Below, one piece after another: positions 52,611-61,773 of a stretch of DNA of 64,000 nt; position 1 is the first letter of the stretch; each line of letters opens with the position of its first letter. Both the position numbers and the translations under genes were made by a program. This stretch comes from Ktedonobacter racemifer DSM 44963. GTDB lineage: Bacteria; Chloroflexota; Ktedonobacteria; Ktedonobacterales; Ktedonobacteraceae. The notes under the pieces are model-generated. The model made no database searches and was not told the DNA's origin. It worked only from the letters and a program-made list of their open reading frames with translations. The stretch covers positions 2,728,001-2,792,000 of the forward strand of contig NZ_ADVG01000002.1 of assembly GCF_000178855.1 (NCBI RefSeq), given 5' to 3'.

Positions 52611-53834
52611 GTGATTTCAACAGATCAGACGACTCCAAACAGCAGACGTACTCCCTCTTCGTTCACTCTACATATCGCAATCGCCTTCTTCCTGATTTTG
52701 CTCATTGGGGCAAACGATGGTGCCTTTGGCGTACTGCTCCCTCATGTACGCATACACTATGCGCTCAATAATTCTATAGTCAGCCTGATCTTCCTATTTA
52801 GTACCCTGGGCTATCTCTGCGCTGCCTTTAGCAATGGCCTGATTATCGAGAAGATAGGCAAAGAGCGCGCATTGATGACCGGGGCAGGACTGCTTATCCT
52901 GGGAGCAGCGCTTACCAGTCTACAACCGTTTTTCTTCTTGCTCTTACCCTGTGTCCTGATTCTTGGCTTTGGCATCGCCATGCTTGACGCGGGCCTCAAC
53001 ACTTTCATCGCCAGCCTTCCGCGTAGCTCGGCCCTGCTCAACTACTTCCATGCCTTCTATGGCATCGGGGCCTGGCTAGGACCTCTCACGGCGACAGGTC
53101 TCTTTGCGCTCAGACAAAATTGGAATGTGATCTATATGTTGTGGGCTGGGGCAGGACTCCTTGGCATACTCTGCCTCTGGCTCATCTTGAGACGTACCCC
53201 CATTACGGCACCCGTCGAGGGGACAAACGAAGAAGGGCAGGGCAATGTACTTGTTCAAGCGCTTAAACTGCGTGTCGTCTGGTTCGCAGCCCTCTTTCTA
53301 CTCTTCTATGTCGGTGCGGAGGTCACTCTGGGCGCCTGGAGCTATAGCTTTCTGACCGAGGAGCGCCATGGAGACGTCGTGCTTATGGGCACCCTTGTCA
53401 GTGGCTACTGGTTTGGCTTAACCGCTGGTCGCGTTGCGCTGGCCCACCTGACACAGCGCCTGGGCGCAAAACGTGTGATCCTGATCTGCCTCGGGGGCTT
53501 TGGCGGTAGTTTGTTGCTGGTCTGGCTTATTCCCTCGGCGATATGCGCAGCCATTGGACTCTTCGTTGCGGGCTTTAGCCTGGGGCCAATGTTTCCCACC
53601 ACTATCTCTATCATGTCAGACCTTGTGCCCTCACGTCTCCTGGCCAGCAGCATTGGTTTTCTGGCCAGCCTGGGCAGTATGGGGGCCGCGCTCTTCCCCT
53701 GGCTCACAGGGAATATCGCGCAACTTCTTGGACTCTGGGCATTGCTTCCCTTTGTTATCCTCCTGGCACTTCTCATGATTGTCTTCTGGCTGTTTCTACA
53801 CTCCTCAGCGCCTGCGGCACTTCGCATAAAGTAA
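52611..53834 (+). CDS. MFS transporter, FHS/fucose-permease-like
   Basis: 407 residues from a GTG with AGGA upstream. Twelve hydrophobic segments by eye. Signature stretches: LLIGANDGAFGVLLPHVRIH in helix 1, FSNGLIIEKIGKERALM (the loop 2-3 G-x-x-x-D/E-R motif), LNYFHAFYGIGAWLGPL, and GLTAGRVALAHLTQRLGAKR. It resembles sugar permeases of the FHS type. A divergent DeoR regulator supports a sugar or sugar-derived substrate. Confidence 0.88.
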   Translation: MISTDQTTPNSRRTPSSFTLHIAIAFFLILLIGANDGAFGVLLPHVRIHYALNNSIVSLIFLFSTLGYLCAAFSNGLIIEKIGKERALMTGAGLLILGAALTSLQPFFFLLLPCVLILGFGIAMLDAGLNTFIASLPRSSALLNYFHAFYGIGAWLGPLTATGLFALRQNWNVIYMLWAGAGLLGILCLWLILRRTPITAPVEGTNEEGQGNVLVQALKLRVVWFAALFLLFYVGAEVTLGAWSYSFLTEERHGDVVLMGTLVSGYWFGLTAGRVALAHLTQRLGAKRVILICLGGFGGSLLLVWLIPSAICAAIGLFVAGFSLGPMFPTTISIMSDLVPSRLLASSIGFLASLGSMGAALFPWLTGNIAQLLGLWALLPFVILLALLMIVFWLFLHSSAPAALRIK

Positions 53835-53835
53835 A

Positions 53836-53884
53836 GTATGGTCGGTAGGAAGGCTGGCAGAGTCAGTCTTCCTGCCGACCATAC
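53836..53884. terminator. Hairpin after the MFS gene
   Basis: 23-bp imperfect stem (GTATGGTCGG...CCGACCATAC) with three non-Watson-Crick pairs, starting at the stop codon. Confidence 0.65.
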
Positions 53885-53915
53885 CGTAGTAAGGTGGTCT
53901 CTGCGTCGAAGACGC

Positions 53916-53986
53916 CTCGCAGGGGTCAGGGGTGTGGTGCTGGGCTGGCAGAGCCAGCCCAGCACCACACCCCTGACCCCTGCGAG
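53916..53986. terminator. Long hairpin, 34-bp perfect stem, loop AGA
   Basis: Arms 53916-53949 and 53953-53986 match perfectly (CTCGCAGGGGTCAGGGGTGT from the foot). This second hairpin lies 32 bases after the first. The GC motif CAGCGCCTGCGGCACTTCGC precedes both, inside the last codons of the MFS gene (53808-53827). Confidence 0.7.
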
Positions 53987-54110
53987 ACACGTAGTGGCGA
54001 GAAGTCCTGAGTAGATACTTGATTCACGGTATGGCTTAATGATATATCTTCTTTATTCTTTCTCTTAAATAAAAAGTAGCAAGGTACTTTTTATTTGGAA
54101 TGGCAAACTG

Positions 54111-54710
54111 TCATTCTGCATCCTGGCCCTCGGTGATCTCGCCGAGCATGAGGCGTTCGGCGAGGATATCGGCGCTCTCGCGTAACAACCTACGGCGCCT
54201 CAGCCAGTCTCTAATGGTTACACTGACCAGGAGAACTCCCAGGGGAAAGAGGAAAATGATGGCGAACGTGGCGATTCCCTGGCTCGTCCCATAGAGAACA
54301 AGCAGGTCAGTCACCCAGCCCAGGCAGAAAAGCGCAAGCACGCCCTTTGTGATGAGGCTAGGTAGACCCAACGTGCATGGGACCTGGCCCTGGGCCGAGG
54401 CAAAGAGGAAGGCGCGCTCCTGGAGTCTACGCTCCTCAATATCTATCGTCGCAATAGGTGACTTGCCTGTCCGATAGTTACACATACCGTTATAAATACC
54501 CCAGATCAGCAATCCCATGAGAAGGAGGAGGAAGAGTGGTACAACCAGGGGCTGCTGAGTAAAGAGCGCACGTAACGTGGTCAGTGAGCAGAGGAAGAGT
54601 GTCGCGCCAAAGATTATCATTGCCCGCAGGCCGCGCCGCCTTTGCGCGGCGCGCTCCTTTGCGATCTCTTCACGTAAAAACTCGGCTTCAGGATTGCGTT
54701 TCACATGCAT
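54111..54710 (-). CDS. Four-helix membrane protein of unknown function
   Basis: 199 residues, not recognised. N-terminal charged helix (NPEAEFLREEIAKERAAQRR), membrane segments at about 29-48 (AMIIFGATLFLCSLTTL), 54-72 (LVVPLFLLLLMGLLIWGI), 120-140 (GVLALFCLGWVTDLLVLY) and 146-166 (IATFAIIFLFPLGVLLVSV), then a basic end (RDWLRRRRLLRESADI). Immediately left of rpoD on the same strand but 290 bp apart. Confidence 0.7.
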   Translation of the reverse strand: MHVKRNPEAEFLREEIAKERAAQRRRGLRAMIIFGATLFLCSLTTLRALFTQQPLVVPLFLLLLMGLLIWGIYNGMCNYRTGKSPIATIDIEERRLQERAFLFASAQGQVPCTLGLPSLITKGVLALFCLGWVTDLLVLYGTSQGIATFAIIFLFPLGVLLVSVTIRDWLRRRRLLRESADILAERLMLGEITEGQDAE

Positions 54711-54814
54711 AGTTTGCCATTCCTTTGGACGGGACTTCTCGCCACATTGTGGCTCGCGTGGATATGGAACGCAGTGATGAGTCTTAACGATAGGTCAGAC
54801 CCGAGCCAAGACAA

Positions 54815-54853
54815 GCAGAGACACGCCGCATATTCCTGACGACGTGTCTCTGC
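54815..54853 (-). terminator. Hairpin downstream of rpoD
   Basis: 11-bp stem GCAGAGACACG / CGTGTCTCTGC, flanked by an outer ACGATA/TATCGT pair (54787-54792, 54858-54863). It lies about 150 bases past the rpoD stop. Confidence 0.5.
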
Positions 54854-55003
54854 CTCTTATCGTTTTAGTGATCGGGGAACAATGTTTACCACGTGGATAC
54901 GGCCACATGGCATTGTGAATTGCTATAACTGGCAACTGGCTATAATTAGCTACCATTTGCTGCGCGATGTACCTGCTAGTGGCAAAGCCCGGCAAGCAAG
55001 CAA

Positions 55004-56272
55004 CTAATCCAGGTAATCCTTCAGCTTGCGGCTGCGGCTTGGATGGCGTAATTTGCGCAGGGCCTTGGCCTCGATCTGGCGAATGCGCTCGCGCGTGACA
55101 TGAAACTCCTTGCCGACCTCTTCGAGGGTACGGCTACGCCCATCGTCGAGACCAAAGCGCAACTGTAAGACCTTGCGCTCGCGCTCAGTCAGGCTATCGA
55201 GTACATCCTCCACCTGCTCTTTCAACAGCTGGTGGCTCGCGGCGTCCGCGGGGGCAAGTGCCGTATGATCCTCGATAAAGTCGCCGAGGTGGCTATCGTC
55301 TTCCTCGCCGATGGGAGTTTCCAGGCTCACCGGCTCCTGGCTGACCTTAATGATCTCACGCACCTTCTCCGCGCTGATCTCCATCTGAGCGGCGATCTCT
55401 TCCGAGGTTGGTTCGCGACCAAGATCTTGCAGCAAGCGACGGCTAATGCGGATCAGGCGGTTGATCGTCTCCACCATGTGGACAGGAATACGGATCGTGC
55501 GGGCCTGGTCTGCAATAGCGCGGGTAATAGCCTGGCGAATCCACCAGGTCGCGTAGGTGCTAAACTTAAACCCTTTGTTATAATCGAACTTCTCAACCGC
55601 GCGAATCAGGCCGATATTGCCCTCCTGGATGAGGTCCAGCAGGTTCATACCGCGCCCAATATACTTTTTCGCCACGCTCACGACCAGGCGCAGGTTAGCC
55701 TCTGTCAGGCGTTTCTGTGCCTCTTCACCCTCAGAGATATAGCGATAGTTTGGCGCGGGCTTGAGGCGCTCGGCCTTTCCTCGCTCCATCAATTGAGCCA
55801 GGCGAATCTCTTCATGGGCCGTCAGCAGGGGTACACGCCCGATCTCGCGCAGGTACATACGCACGGGATCATCCAGGCTGCTTTCCAGGTCGGCCACAAC
55901 GATACCGAAGCCATCCTGTAAATCCTCCCACTTGGGATCAGCCAGGACCTCGGCGTCTACATCGTTCATTTCCTCAGGGCTGGGCTCCCAGTCTGCTGGC
56001 GGCTCTTTGTTTGGGTCCAGGGCGTCCATAGACTCTTCGTCCTGTAATTTAAACAGATCGAAAGACTCACCCTCCGCGCCCAGAGCTGCACTTGAGGCAT
56101 TTCCAGTTGCTTCTTGATGAGCACGACCAATGGCTTCAATATCAAAGACACTTTCCGTATCGTTTAAAAGAGTCTCTTTAAAGGTTTCTATTTCAAAAAC
56201 ATTCCCCAATGACCCCGTACTCACATGCCCACTTTGTACTCGATCCATAACTTCTTGTTCCCGATTCACCAT
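55004..56272 (-). CDS. rpoD: Principal RNA polymerase sigma factor (RpoD/SigA)
   Basis: 422 residues. Region 1.2 DDPVRMYLREIGRVPLLTAH, region 2 ANLRLVVSVAKKYIGRGMNL, DLIQEGNIGLIRAVEKFDYN, KFSTYATWWIRQAITRAIAD, region 3 EPTSEEIAAQMEISAEKV, region 4 LTERERKVLQLRFGLDDGRS and EEVGKEFHVTRERIRQIEAK. The N-terminal 130 residues are acidic and unlike region 1.1 of model species. It lies 165 bp downstream of dnaG on the same strand: the common dnaG-rpoD (macromolecular synthesis) pairing, here without rpsU. Confidence 0.97.
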   Translation of the reverse strand: MVNREQEVMDRVQSGHVSTGSLGNVFEIETFKETLLNDTESVFDIEAIGRAHQEATGNASSAALGAEGESFDLFKLQDEESMDALDPNKEPPADWEPSPEEMNDVDAEVLADPKWEDLQDGFGIVVADLESSLDDPVRMYLREIGRVPLLTAHEEIRLAQLMERGKAERLKPAPNYRYISEGEEAQKRLTEANLRLVVSVAKKYIGRGMNLLDLIQEGNIGLIRAVEKFDYNKGFKFSTYATWWIRQAITRAIADQARTIRIPVHMVETINRLIRISRRLLQDLGREPTSEEIAAQMEISAEKVREIIKVSQEPVSLETPIGEEDDSHLGDFIEDHTALAPADAASHQLLKEQVEDVLDSLTERERKVLQLRFGLDDGRSRTLEEVGKEFHVTRERIRQIEAKALRKLRHPSRSRKLKDYLD

Positions 56273-56437
56273 TCTGGCATCCCCCTTCAGAAAACAGGAC
56301 GTGCTGTACAGACATAAACGATAAGATGAAATATCCCGTTTCCTGATCTTATATGTAAAAAGATGATACCGCGCCTAAATAATTTGCGCTTGCTTGAATT
56401 GTCGACAGTAACATATACACAACAGGGCCAGGTAGGA

Positions 56438-58624
56438 CTAGCCTTGCAGGTGTGTTGCAGAATCAATCGTGTGTAACTGCCGGTGAATTTCCAGTAGTCG
56501 CTGCTGTAACTGTCTCCTCGTTTGTGCATCACCAGCAGCAGTGGCTTCGCGTATGAGAAATTGCAATTCGGTATTCAGTTGTACAAGCCTTGCTCGTTTC
56601 AGACGCGTCGCACACTGGACCGCTTCTTTTACCAGTCCGGCTCCATCGCGTGGAGTCTCTATGTCTACGCATTCGCGCGCCCGATTGAGCGCGTCCCATA
56701 ACGAGGCAGGCACATACTGATCAAAGGATTGAAGTGAGGGGGAAGAAGCACGTTGTTGATACACAGAATAGAGAATGTGGTACAACTCTCGCGTATCTGT
56801 CCCGGCGAAGTCACCATCGTCTATTATACCATAAACATAGGGACTTAATCCGGGATTTTGTAGGAGTAGCCCAATCAGGTAGTCCTCCCATTTTAGCCTA
56901 TTCGCCTCACCTCTGTCAAGTATACCACTGGTACCATGACGCTGTGCACCGACTAGACCATTCGTCCTTGCTTCCCTCTTCTGCCCGCTGCCTGGATGAC
57001 CTTGTTCACCAATGGGTGGTGCTCCAAGCACTGACCCTGCTTGTTCTTTACCAAATCCCTTCCCACTATCAGTGTTCCTTTTGTCTAACGGAGCAGAGAA
57101 CGTTGCAGTAACACTCGTCGCCCGTTGTTCCCTCAAGGTATGTTGTAATTCAGCATACAAACTTCGCTCATCGATAGCAATAAGCCTTGCAAGCTTGCGT
57201 ATGTAGGCGTCACGCTTAATACGATCACTGATCATGCCAATGACTGGCAACAAGCGTTTCGCGGCCTCGGTCTTGCCTACTGGCTCACGAATATCCAGGT
57301 CCGCTGTCTTGACGACAAAGAAGTAGTCTACCAGGGGCAGTGGATGGCCGACAGCGTAGAGCCAGGCGGTATGGTCACGCCTGATAAACTCATCAGGATC
57401 TTCACCCAGGGGCAACTGAAGCACGTTGATCTCCGCATCCACCTGTTCCTCCAGGCGAATAATCCCACGTGCCTGCTGCTTGCCAGCGTAGGATCCCTTC
57501 TGCTCATGCACATTATTGCCTCCCTTGCGCCCCTCTCGCGGCCATTGACGATCAGCGGCTCCGGCAGGCAATGGCACAGGTACAACAGTGCGATCAAAGC
57601 CCTTCAAGGCTTCCTGGATGCCATGCTCCGTCGCAGCGCTTCCCGCCGCATCTGGGTCCAGCGCCAGGGTTACTTGCTTGGTCATCTTCTTCAGTTGCTG
57701 AATGTGCTTTTCGGTGATCGCGCTACCAATACAGGCCACGGTTTGCCTGGTACCATACTGGTGAGCAATGATGGCATCGACATATCCTTCGACAATAATA
57801 ACTTGCCGGGCCTGTTTTATTGCATCGCGCGCCATATCCAGGGCGTATAAGACTGTATTTTTCTCAAACAGCAGCGTCTGTGGCGAGTTGAGATATTTGG
57901 GTTTGCCGTCTCCAAGTGCTCTTCCACCAAAGCCAATCACGCGTCCCCGTATATCTCGTATCGGAAAGATAATTCGGTTTCTAAAGTAATCATAGATGCC
58001 ATTTTCTGTATTTCCCTCGCCGCTCTCGCGTCCACTTCGGTCAGAGCTACCCATTTCTCGCTCACGTGCCAGTCCTCCAACAACCAACTCGCGCTCGCTA
58101 TAGCCGCGACTGAGCAGATAGCGCGATAAACCATCCCACTGGTCGGGTACATAGCCTAAGCCAAAAGTAATGACGGTATCCGCGGAGATACCCCGGCTCT
58201 GAATATATGCGCGCGCCTCCTCTGCCTCACGCGAGCGCAGAAGCATATGGTGAAACCAGAGCAAGGCATCCTCGTTCAACTGGCGTAGGCGCTCTTTGGC
58301 CGCGCTCGTCTCACGCGAAGCCTCGGCGTTATGACTCTCCTGCTCCTCCAGCGCCACACCCGCCTTCTGGGCCAGGTATTCTAGGGTCTCGCGAAACTCC
58401 AGGCCCTGCTGCTTCTGCACAAAGGAGAAGACGTCTCCTCCCTCGTTACAGCCAAAGCAGCGCCAGGTCTGGGTCTCTGGAAAGACATAGAACGAAGGCG
58501 TCCGCTCGTTGTGAAACGGGCAGAGTCCCTTCAAGGTCTTTCCTGATTTGTGTAGTGCAACAACCAGGCTGATCTCTTCGGCTACGTCAACTTTAGCCTT
58601 GATAGTTTCGATAATAGATGTCAT
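56438..58624 (-). CDS. dnaG: DNA primase
   Basis: 728 residues, longer than the usual 580-650. CHC2 zinc finger: LCPFHNERTPSFYVFPETQ, WRCFGCNEGGDVFSFVQKQQ. RNA-polymerase core GLGYVPDQWDGLSRYLLSRG, IIFPIRDIRGRVIGFGGRAL, YLNSPQTLLFEKNTVLYAL. TOPRIM: VIIVEGYVDAIIAHQYG, VTLALDPDAAGSAATEHGIQ. The extra length comes from charged inserts around residues 160-200, 360-385 and 525-565 (for example ARTNGLVGAQRHGTSGILDR). The C-terminal helical DnaB-interaction part is present. It is the first gene left of the DnaA-box array and is transcribed away from it. Confidence 0.97.
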   Translation of the reverse strand: MTSIIETIKAKVDVAEEISLVVALHKSGKTLKGLCPFHNERTPSFYVFPETQTWRCFGCNEGGDVFSFVQKQQGLEFRETLEYLAQKAGVALEEQESHNAEASRETSAAKERLRQLNEDALLWFHHMLLRSREAEEARAYIQSRGISADTVITFGLGYVPDQWDGLSRYLLSRGYSERELVVGGLAREREMGSSDRSGRESGEGNTENGIYDYFRNRIIFPIRDIRGRVIGFGGRALGDGKPKYLNSPQTLLFEKNTVLYALDMARDAIKQARQVIIVEGYVDAIIAHQYGTRQTVACIGSAITEKHIQQLKKMTKQVTLALDPDAAGSAATEHGIQEALKGFDRTVVPVPLPAGAADRQWPREGRKGGNNVHEQKGSYAGKQQARGIIRLEEQVDAEINVLQLPLGEDPDEFIRRDHTAWLYAVGHPLPLVDYFFVVKTADLDIREPVGKTEAAKRLLPVIGMISDRIKRDAYIRKLARLIAIDERSLYAELQHTLREQRATSVTATFSAPLDKRNTDSGKGFGKEQAGSVLGAPPIGEQGHPGSGQKREARTNGLVGAQRHGTSGILDRGEANRLKWEDYLIGLLLQNPGLSPYVYGIIDDGDFAGTDTRELYHILYSVYQQRASSPSLQSFDQYVPASLWDALNRARECVDIETPRDGAGLVKEAVQCATRLKRARLVQLNTELQFLIREATAAGDAQTRRQLQQRLLEIHRQLHTIDSATHLQG

Positions 58625-59011
58625 TTCCTGGCCCTCAAAGATAGATGTTGCTCTTACAAAACATATAACGGGTCATCACAGAGAAAATAGTGGCACATAG
58701 CTTATGAGGTGGGTAAGTAGTAGTGCCCAGGTATTCTACAGCATGAGGATAGCGCACTGCAAACATGTGTGCCATAGATGCCACCTACCAGGGGGTGCGA
58801 CCTGGAGAGTGTAGATTCCTGGCTTAAGATTATTCTAACACGGGTACAAGGTCATACAAAAATAAAAACGCCGCTCTCTCTTAGCCACTTAACAGAACAT
58901 CCATTCTATAGACGATCTCTGACTCTACCAGGTGACAAAAAAATCCACATTTCTTTCTTGTGTTTCTTGAGTAACTCAAAGTTATCCACATTTTCCACAA
59001 CCCTAACTACT

Positions 59012-59071
59012 ATTATATTTATTTTATTTTTAAAAAATATATTAGATAGTAGTAGTAGGGGATGTGGATAA
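59012..59071 (-). other. DNA unwinding element: AT-rich tract, DnaA-trio repeats, G run, DnaA box
   Basis: 59012-59046 is almost pure A/T. It is followed by four consecutive TAG triplets (59047-59058; a further TAG at 59043-59045), then GGGG (59058-59061), then the DnaA box TGTGGATAA (59063-59071). On the minus strand this reads TTATCCACA, TCCCC, TACTACTACTA, AT tract: the published order of the basal origin unwinding system of Bacillus (box, GC cluster, DnaA-trio, DUE). Confidence 0.82.
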
Positions 59072-59424
59072 GTGGATAACTTTGGGTTTCCCACCATTGT
59101 CCCTTACCCCTAATACACGCATAGAATCCCTTCGCAAGCGGCTCCAAACTATGTGGAAAAGTTATCCACAATGTGGCAAAAAGGCCAAAAAAAGGTGGAT
59201 AACCTGTGGATAACCTTGTGGATAAAACTCACTTCTAAAGAGGGTGCTGGAGGATTGTGGATAAGTTATCCACACCATTTGTGGATAAACTCCGAAAGTT
59301 ATCCACCGAATTGTGGATATGTGGATAAGTTATCCACATAAAATGTGGATAAGTCCTATTTCTGACATTTCTTTCATGTAAATATATCAATAATTAGGAA
59401 TGCATAAAATTAAGCTGTGAAAAA

Positions 59425-60105
59425 ATCCACAATTACAGCTTGCTTGTGTGGATAGTGTGGATAAGTTATCCACACAAAATGTGGATAAGTCTAACGCTAT
59501 ATCGTATTGTGTGAAGATGCTATGAACGGTGGATAACTTGTGGATAACTTATCCACACTGATTGTGGATAACTTTGAAAAAAATTCCAGATTCTGTGTCT
59601 TGTGGATAACTTGTGGATAACTTATCCACACTGATTGTGGATAAGTCTTAGATGCACATATTTCAATGGATGGACTTGTGGATTTGTGGATAAGTTATCC
59701 ACAACGATTGTGGATAACTCAAAAACACTGCTCGCCTTGTGGATAAGTTATCCACAACGATTGTGGATAACTCAAAAACGCCGCTCGCTTTGTGGATAAG
59801 TTATCCACAACGATTGTGGATAACTCAAAAACGCCGCTCGCCTTGTGGATAACTCTTTCATCTTTGTTCATTCTTCTGCGGAAAAATCCACAATTACAGC
59901 CTGCTTGTGTGGATAGTGTGGATAAGTTATCCACACAAAATGTGGATAAGTCTAACGTTATATCGTATTGCGTGAAAATGCTGTGAACGGTGGATAACTT
60001 GTGGATAACTTATCCACAATCGTTGTGGATAACTTTGAAAAAAATTCCAGGTTCTGTGTCTTGTGGATAACTTGTGGATAACTTATCCACACAAAATGTG
60101 GATAA
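59425..60105. repeat. Long direct repeat within the origin (about 205 bp, offset about 460 bp)
   Basis: 59425-59632 and 59885-60093 share nearly the same order of boxes and spacers: AATCCACAATTACAGC at the start, TAAGTCTAACG(C/T)TATATC, GAAAAAAATTCCAG(A/G)TTCTG. The spacer TCTAACGCTATATCGTATTG appears in four places (about 59490, 59951, 60107, 60254). The array grew by duplication. Confidence 0.8.
59685..59852. repeat. 53-bp tandem repeats, three full units and a partial fourth
   Basis: Boxes at 59685, 59738, 59791 and 59844 are exactly 53 bp apart. Each full unit is a box triad plus CTCAAAAACGCCGCTCGC(C/T)T or a variant. Confidence 0.88.
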
Positions 60106-60563
60106 GTCTAACGCTATATCGTATTGTGTGAAAATGCTGTGAAGATGTGGATAACCTGTGGATAACTTTGTTGTGGTGTTGTGGAAAAATCCATAATCAT
60201 AGCCTGCTTGGGTGGATAGTGTGGATAACTTATCCACAATCATTGTGGATAAGTCTAACGCTATATCGTATTGTATGGAAAATGCGCAAAGTGGTGGATA
60301 ACCTGTGGATAACTTGTGGATAAGTGCCTATTTTTTTAGGAGTATTCCCCACATTTAGTACAAAGCAGGTTGTGATTGTTCTGGCTTATCCACAAAAAAT
60401 GTGAATAACTCTTATTTTTTGCCAGAAATATGCGATAAAGCGTGGCCGTTGCTGAGAAGTTCGATCTATAAAGGTAGAATGTGGACAATAGAGAAACGTT
60501 TGTGTTCTTCCAAAAGGAGGTTATTCAGATAATTATACACTTATCCACAATTTTTGTGGATAA

Positions 60564-60821
60564 GTGGGAGGAAAATGTGCAGAAGTCGAGAATTTATCGT
60601 TGCGTCTGTCTTTACGGATGAGTATGCATACAAGCTTTCTGTGTTTGTTGAGAATGTAAAGAACATAAAATTTTGTAAACTTTTGCTTGCTGTGCATCGC
60701 TGAGACGATTTGTCGCGCAAATAAGTGTGATACACGATGCTTTTTTAAACGTAGTGTTATTATGTGTATTTAGTACACCTTCTTGTGGAGATATTCTGGG
60801 TTTTTTAAGAGGAGATGATGA
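60564..60821. other. Intergenic region between origin array and binding-protein gene
   Basis: A/T-rich, about 260 bp, no further exact DnaA box. AAGAGGAG at 60807-60814 is the ribosome site of the next gene. The promoter could lie near 60690-60760. Confidence 0.4.
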
Positions 60822-61715
60822 TTGGTATACCGCTCCCGCTTCAATCAAGGCTGGCTTTTGTGGCTCTGTATGTGGAGCTGCCTGGTGATCGTGCTCTCTA
60901 TAAGCGCGTGTAGCGGCGTCGCTCTCCCCGCACCCAATAATGGAAAGCCACCTTCCCACCTGAGCTCGCCACGACCACAGGCCTCTCCAGACCTGATTCA
61001 AACAGGGGTGTTAACGGTGGGCAGCTATTTGCAGTATCCGCCACAGGCCTTTCTTGACCCGGCATCTCAGCGTCCAATGGGCTTCGATATCGATCTGATT
61101 ACTGAAATTGCGCATCGCCTGGGGGTGAAGGTCTCTATTACAAACATGGGGTACAAAACACTGCCTGATGCGGTTACGCAGGGAGAGGTGGATGTGGCTA
61201 TCGCCGCGATACCTCTCTCTGATACCCTCCAGGCAAGGGTGAATTTTGTTCCTTACTTTAAGGGAGGAGAGGCCCTTTTGGTGCCACGAGGCAATCCTTT
61301 GCAGATTGCTACACTTAATGATTTGTGTGGCAGAAGCGTGGGCGTTGTCCAGAATTCTCTTGAGCAGAGCGATCTTGAATTGACCAGCGCCAGTTGCGTT
61401 GAAGCTGGGCAGGCATCGATCAGGCTTACATATATCTCTCCGCCCGATACATTCATTGATGCCCTGACTCAAAAGCGTGTAGAGGCTACATTTCAGGATC
61501 TGCCGCAGGTTGATTTTTATGCTATGAAATATGCTAACCTCGTGCAGCAGGCAGGCCCCATTCTCAACGTCACAATGGAGGGAATCGCTGTACGCAAAGA
61601 GAGCGTAAACCTGGGACATTTGATACAGGTCGTGCTAGATACATTGCGGAAGGATGGTACCTATAATCGTCTCATCAAGAAATGGGGTCTCATACATGGG
61701 GCTTTAAGCTCCTAA
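60822..61715 (+). CDS. Substrate-binding lipoprotein, SBP_bac_3 (amino-acid type)
   Basis: 297 residues from a TTG with AAGAGGAG 7 bases upstream; the nearby ATGs (60815, 60818) are out of frame. Lipobox in VIVLSISACSGVA, then a Pro/Ser linker. Binding-protein motifs: GVLTVGSYLQYPPQAF, MGFDIDLITEIAHRLGVKVS, VTQGEVDVAIAAIPLSDTLQ, LCGRSVGVVQNSLEQSDLEL, KRVEATFQDLPQVDFYA, LRKDGTYNRLIKKWGL. It binds a small solute outside the membrane for an ABC importer or as a sensor. No permease or ATPase gene is next to it. Confidence 0.9.
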   Translation: MVYRSRFNQGWLLWLCMWSCLVIVLSISACSGVALPAPNNGKPPSHLSSPRPQASPDLIQTGVLTVGSYLQYPPQAFLDPASQRPMGFDIDLITEIAHRLGVKVSITNMGYKTLPDAVTQGEVDVAIAAIPLSDTLQARVNFVPYFKGGEALLVPRGNPLQIATLNDLCGRSVGVVQNSLEQSDLELTSASCVEAGQASIRLTYISPPDTFIDALTQKRVEATFQDLPQVDFYAMKYANLVQQAGPILNVTMEGIAVRKESVNLGHLIQVVLDTLRKDGTYNRLIKKWGLIHGALSS

Positions 61716-61773
61716 AGACAAGTTTGAACCCGAACAACGTCCAGGCTCAAACCTTATCCTTCTATCCTAGAAA

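Larger units (their letters stand above)
58982..60563. other. oriC: Probable chromosomal replication origin: array of about 51 exact DnaA boxes
   Basis: I count about 51 exact copies of TTATCCACA or TGTGGATAA between 58982 and 60563, plus at least eight one-mismatch copies (TTATCCACC, GGTGGATAA, TGTGGATAG). Typical origins have 5-20. The spacing is regular: twelve triads have starts 10 and then 14 bp apart (box, 1 bp, inverted box, 5 bp, box), for example 59256/59266/59280, 59320/59330/59344, 60000/60010/60024. No gene occupies 58625-60821; apparent frames are read-throughs of the repeats. dnaG-rpoD diverge leftwards and the next gene rightwards, as expected at an origin. dnaA and dnaN are not adjacent. 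Alternatively the array could titrate DnaA (datA-like); the unwinding element beside it favours an origin. Confidence 0.88.

Noticed and set aside
59685..59852. Regular repeats resembling a CRISPR array
   Set aside because: The units are 53-bp tandem copies without unique spacers, made of DnaA boxes, and no cas gene is present.
59153..59934. Short open frames in the origin region
   Set aside because: They are translations of repeated DnaA boxes (VDNLWITL-type repeats), with no ribosome sites or family features.
58982..60563. Array as a plasmid origin with iterons
   Set aside because: No rep gene; flanking genes are core chromosomal (dnaG, rpoD) and the repeat is the DnaA box itself.
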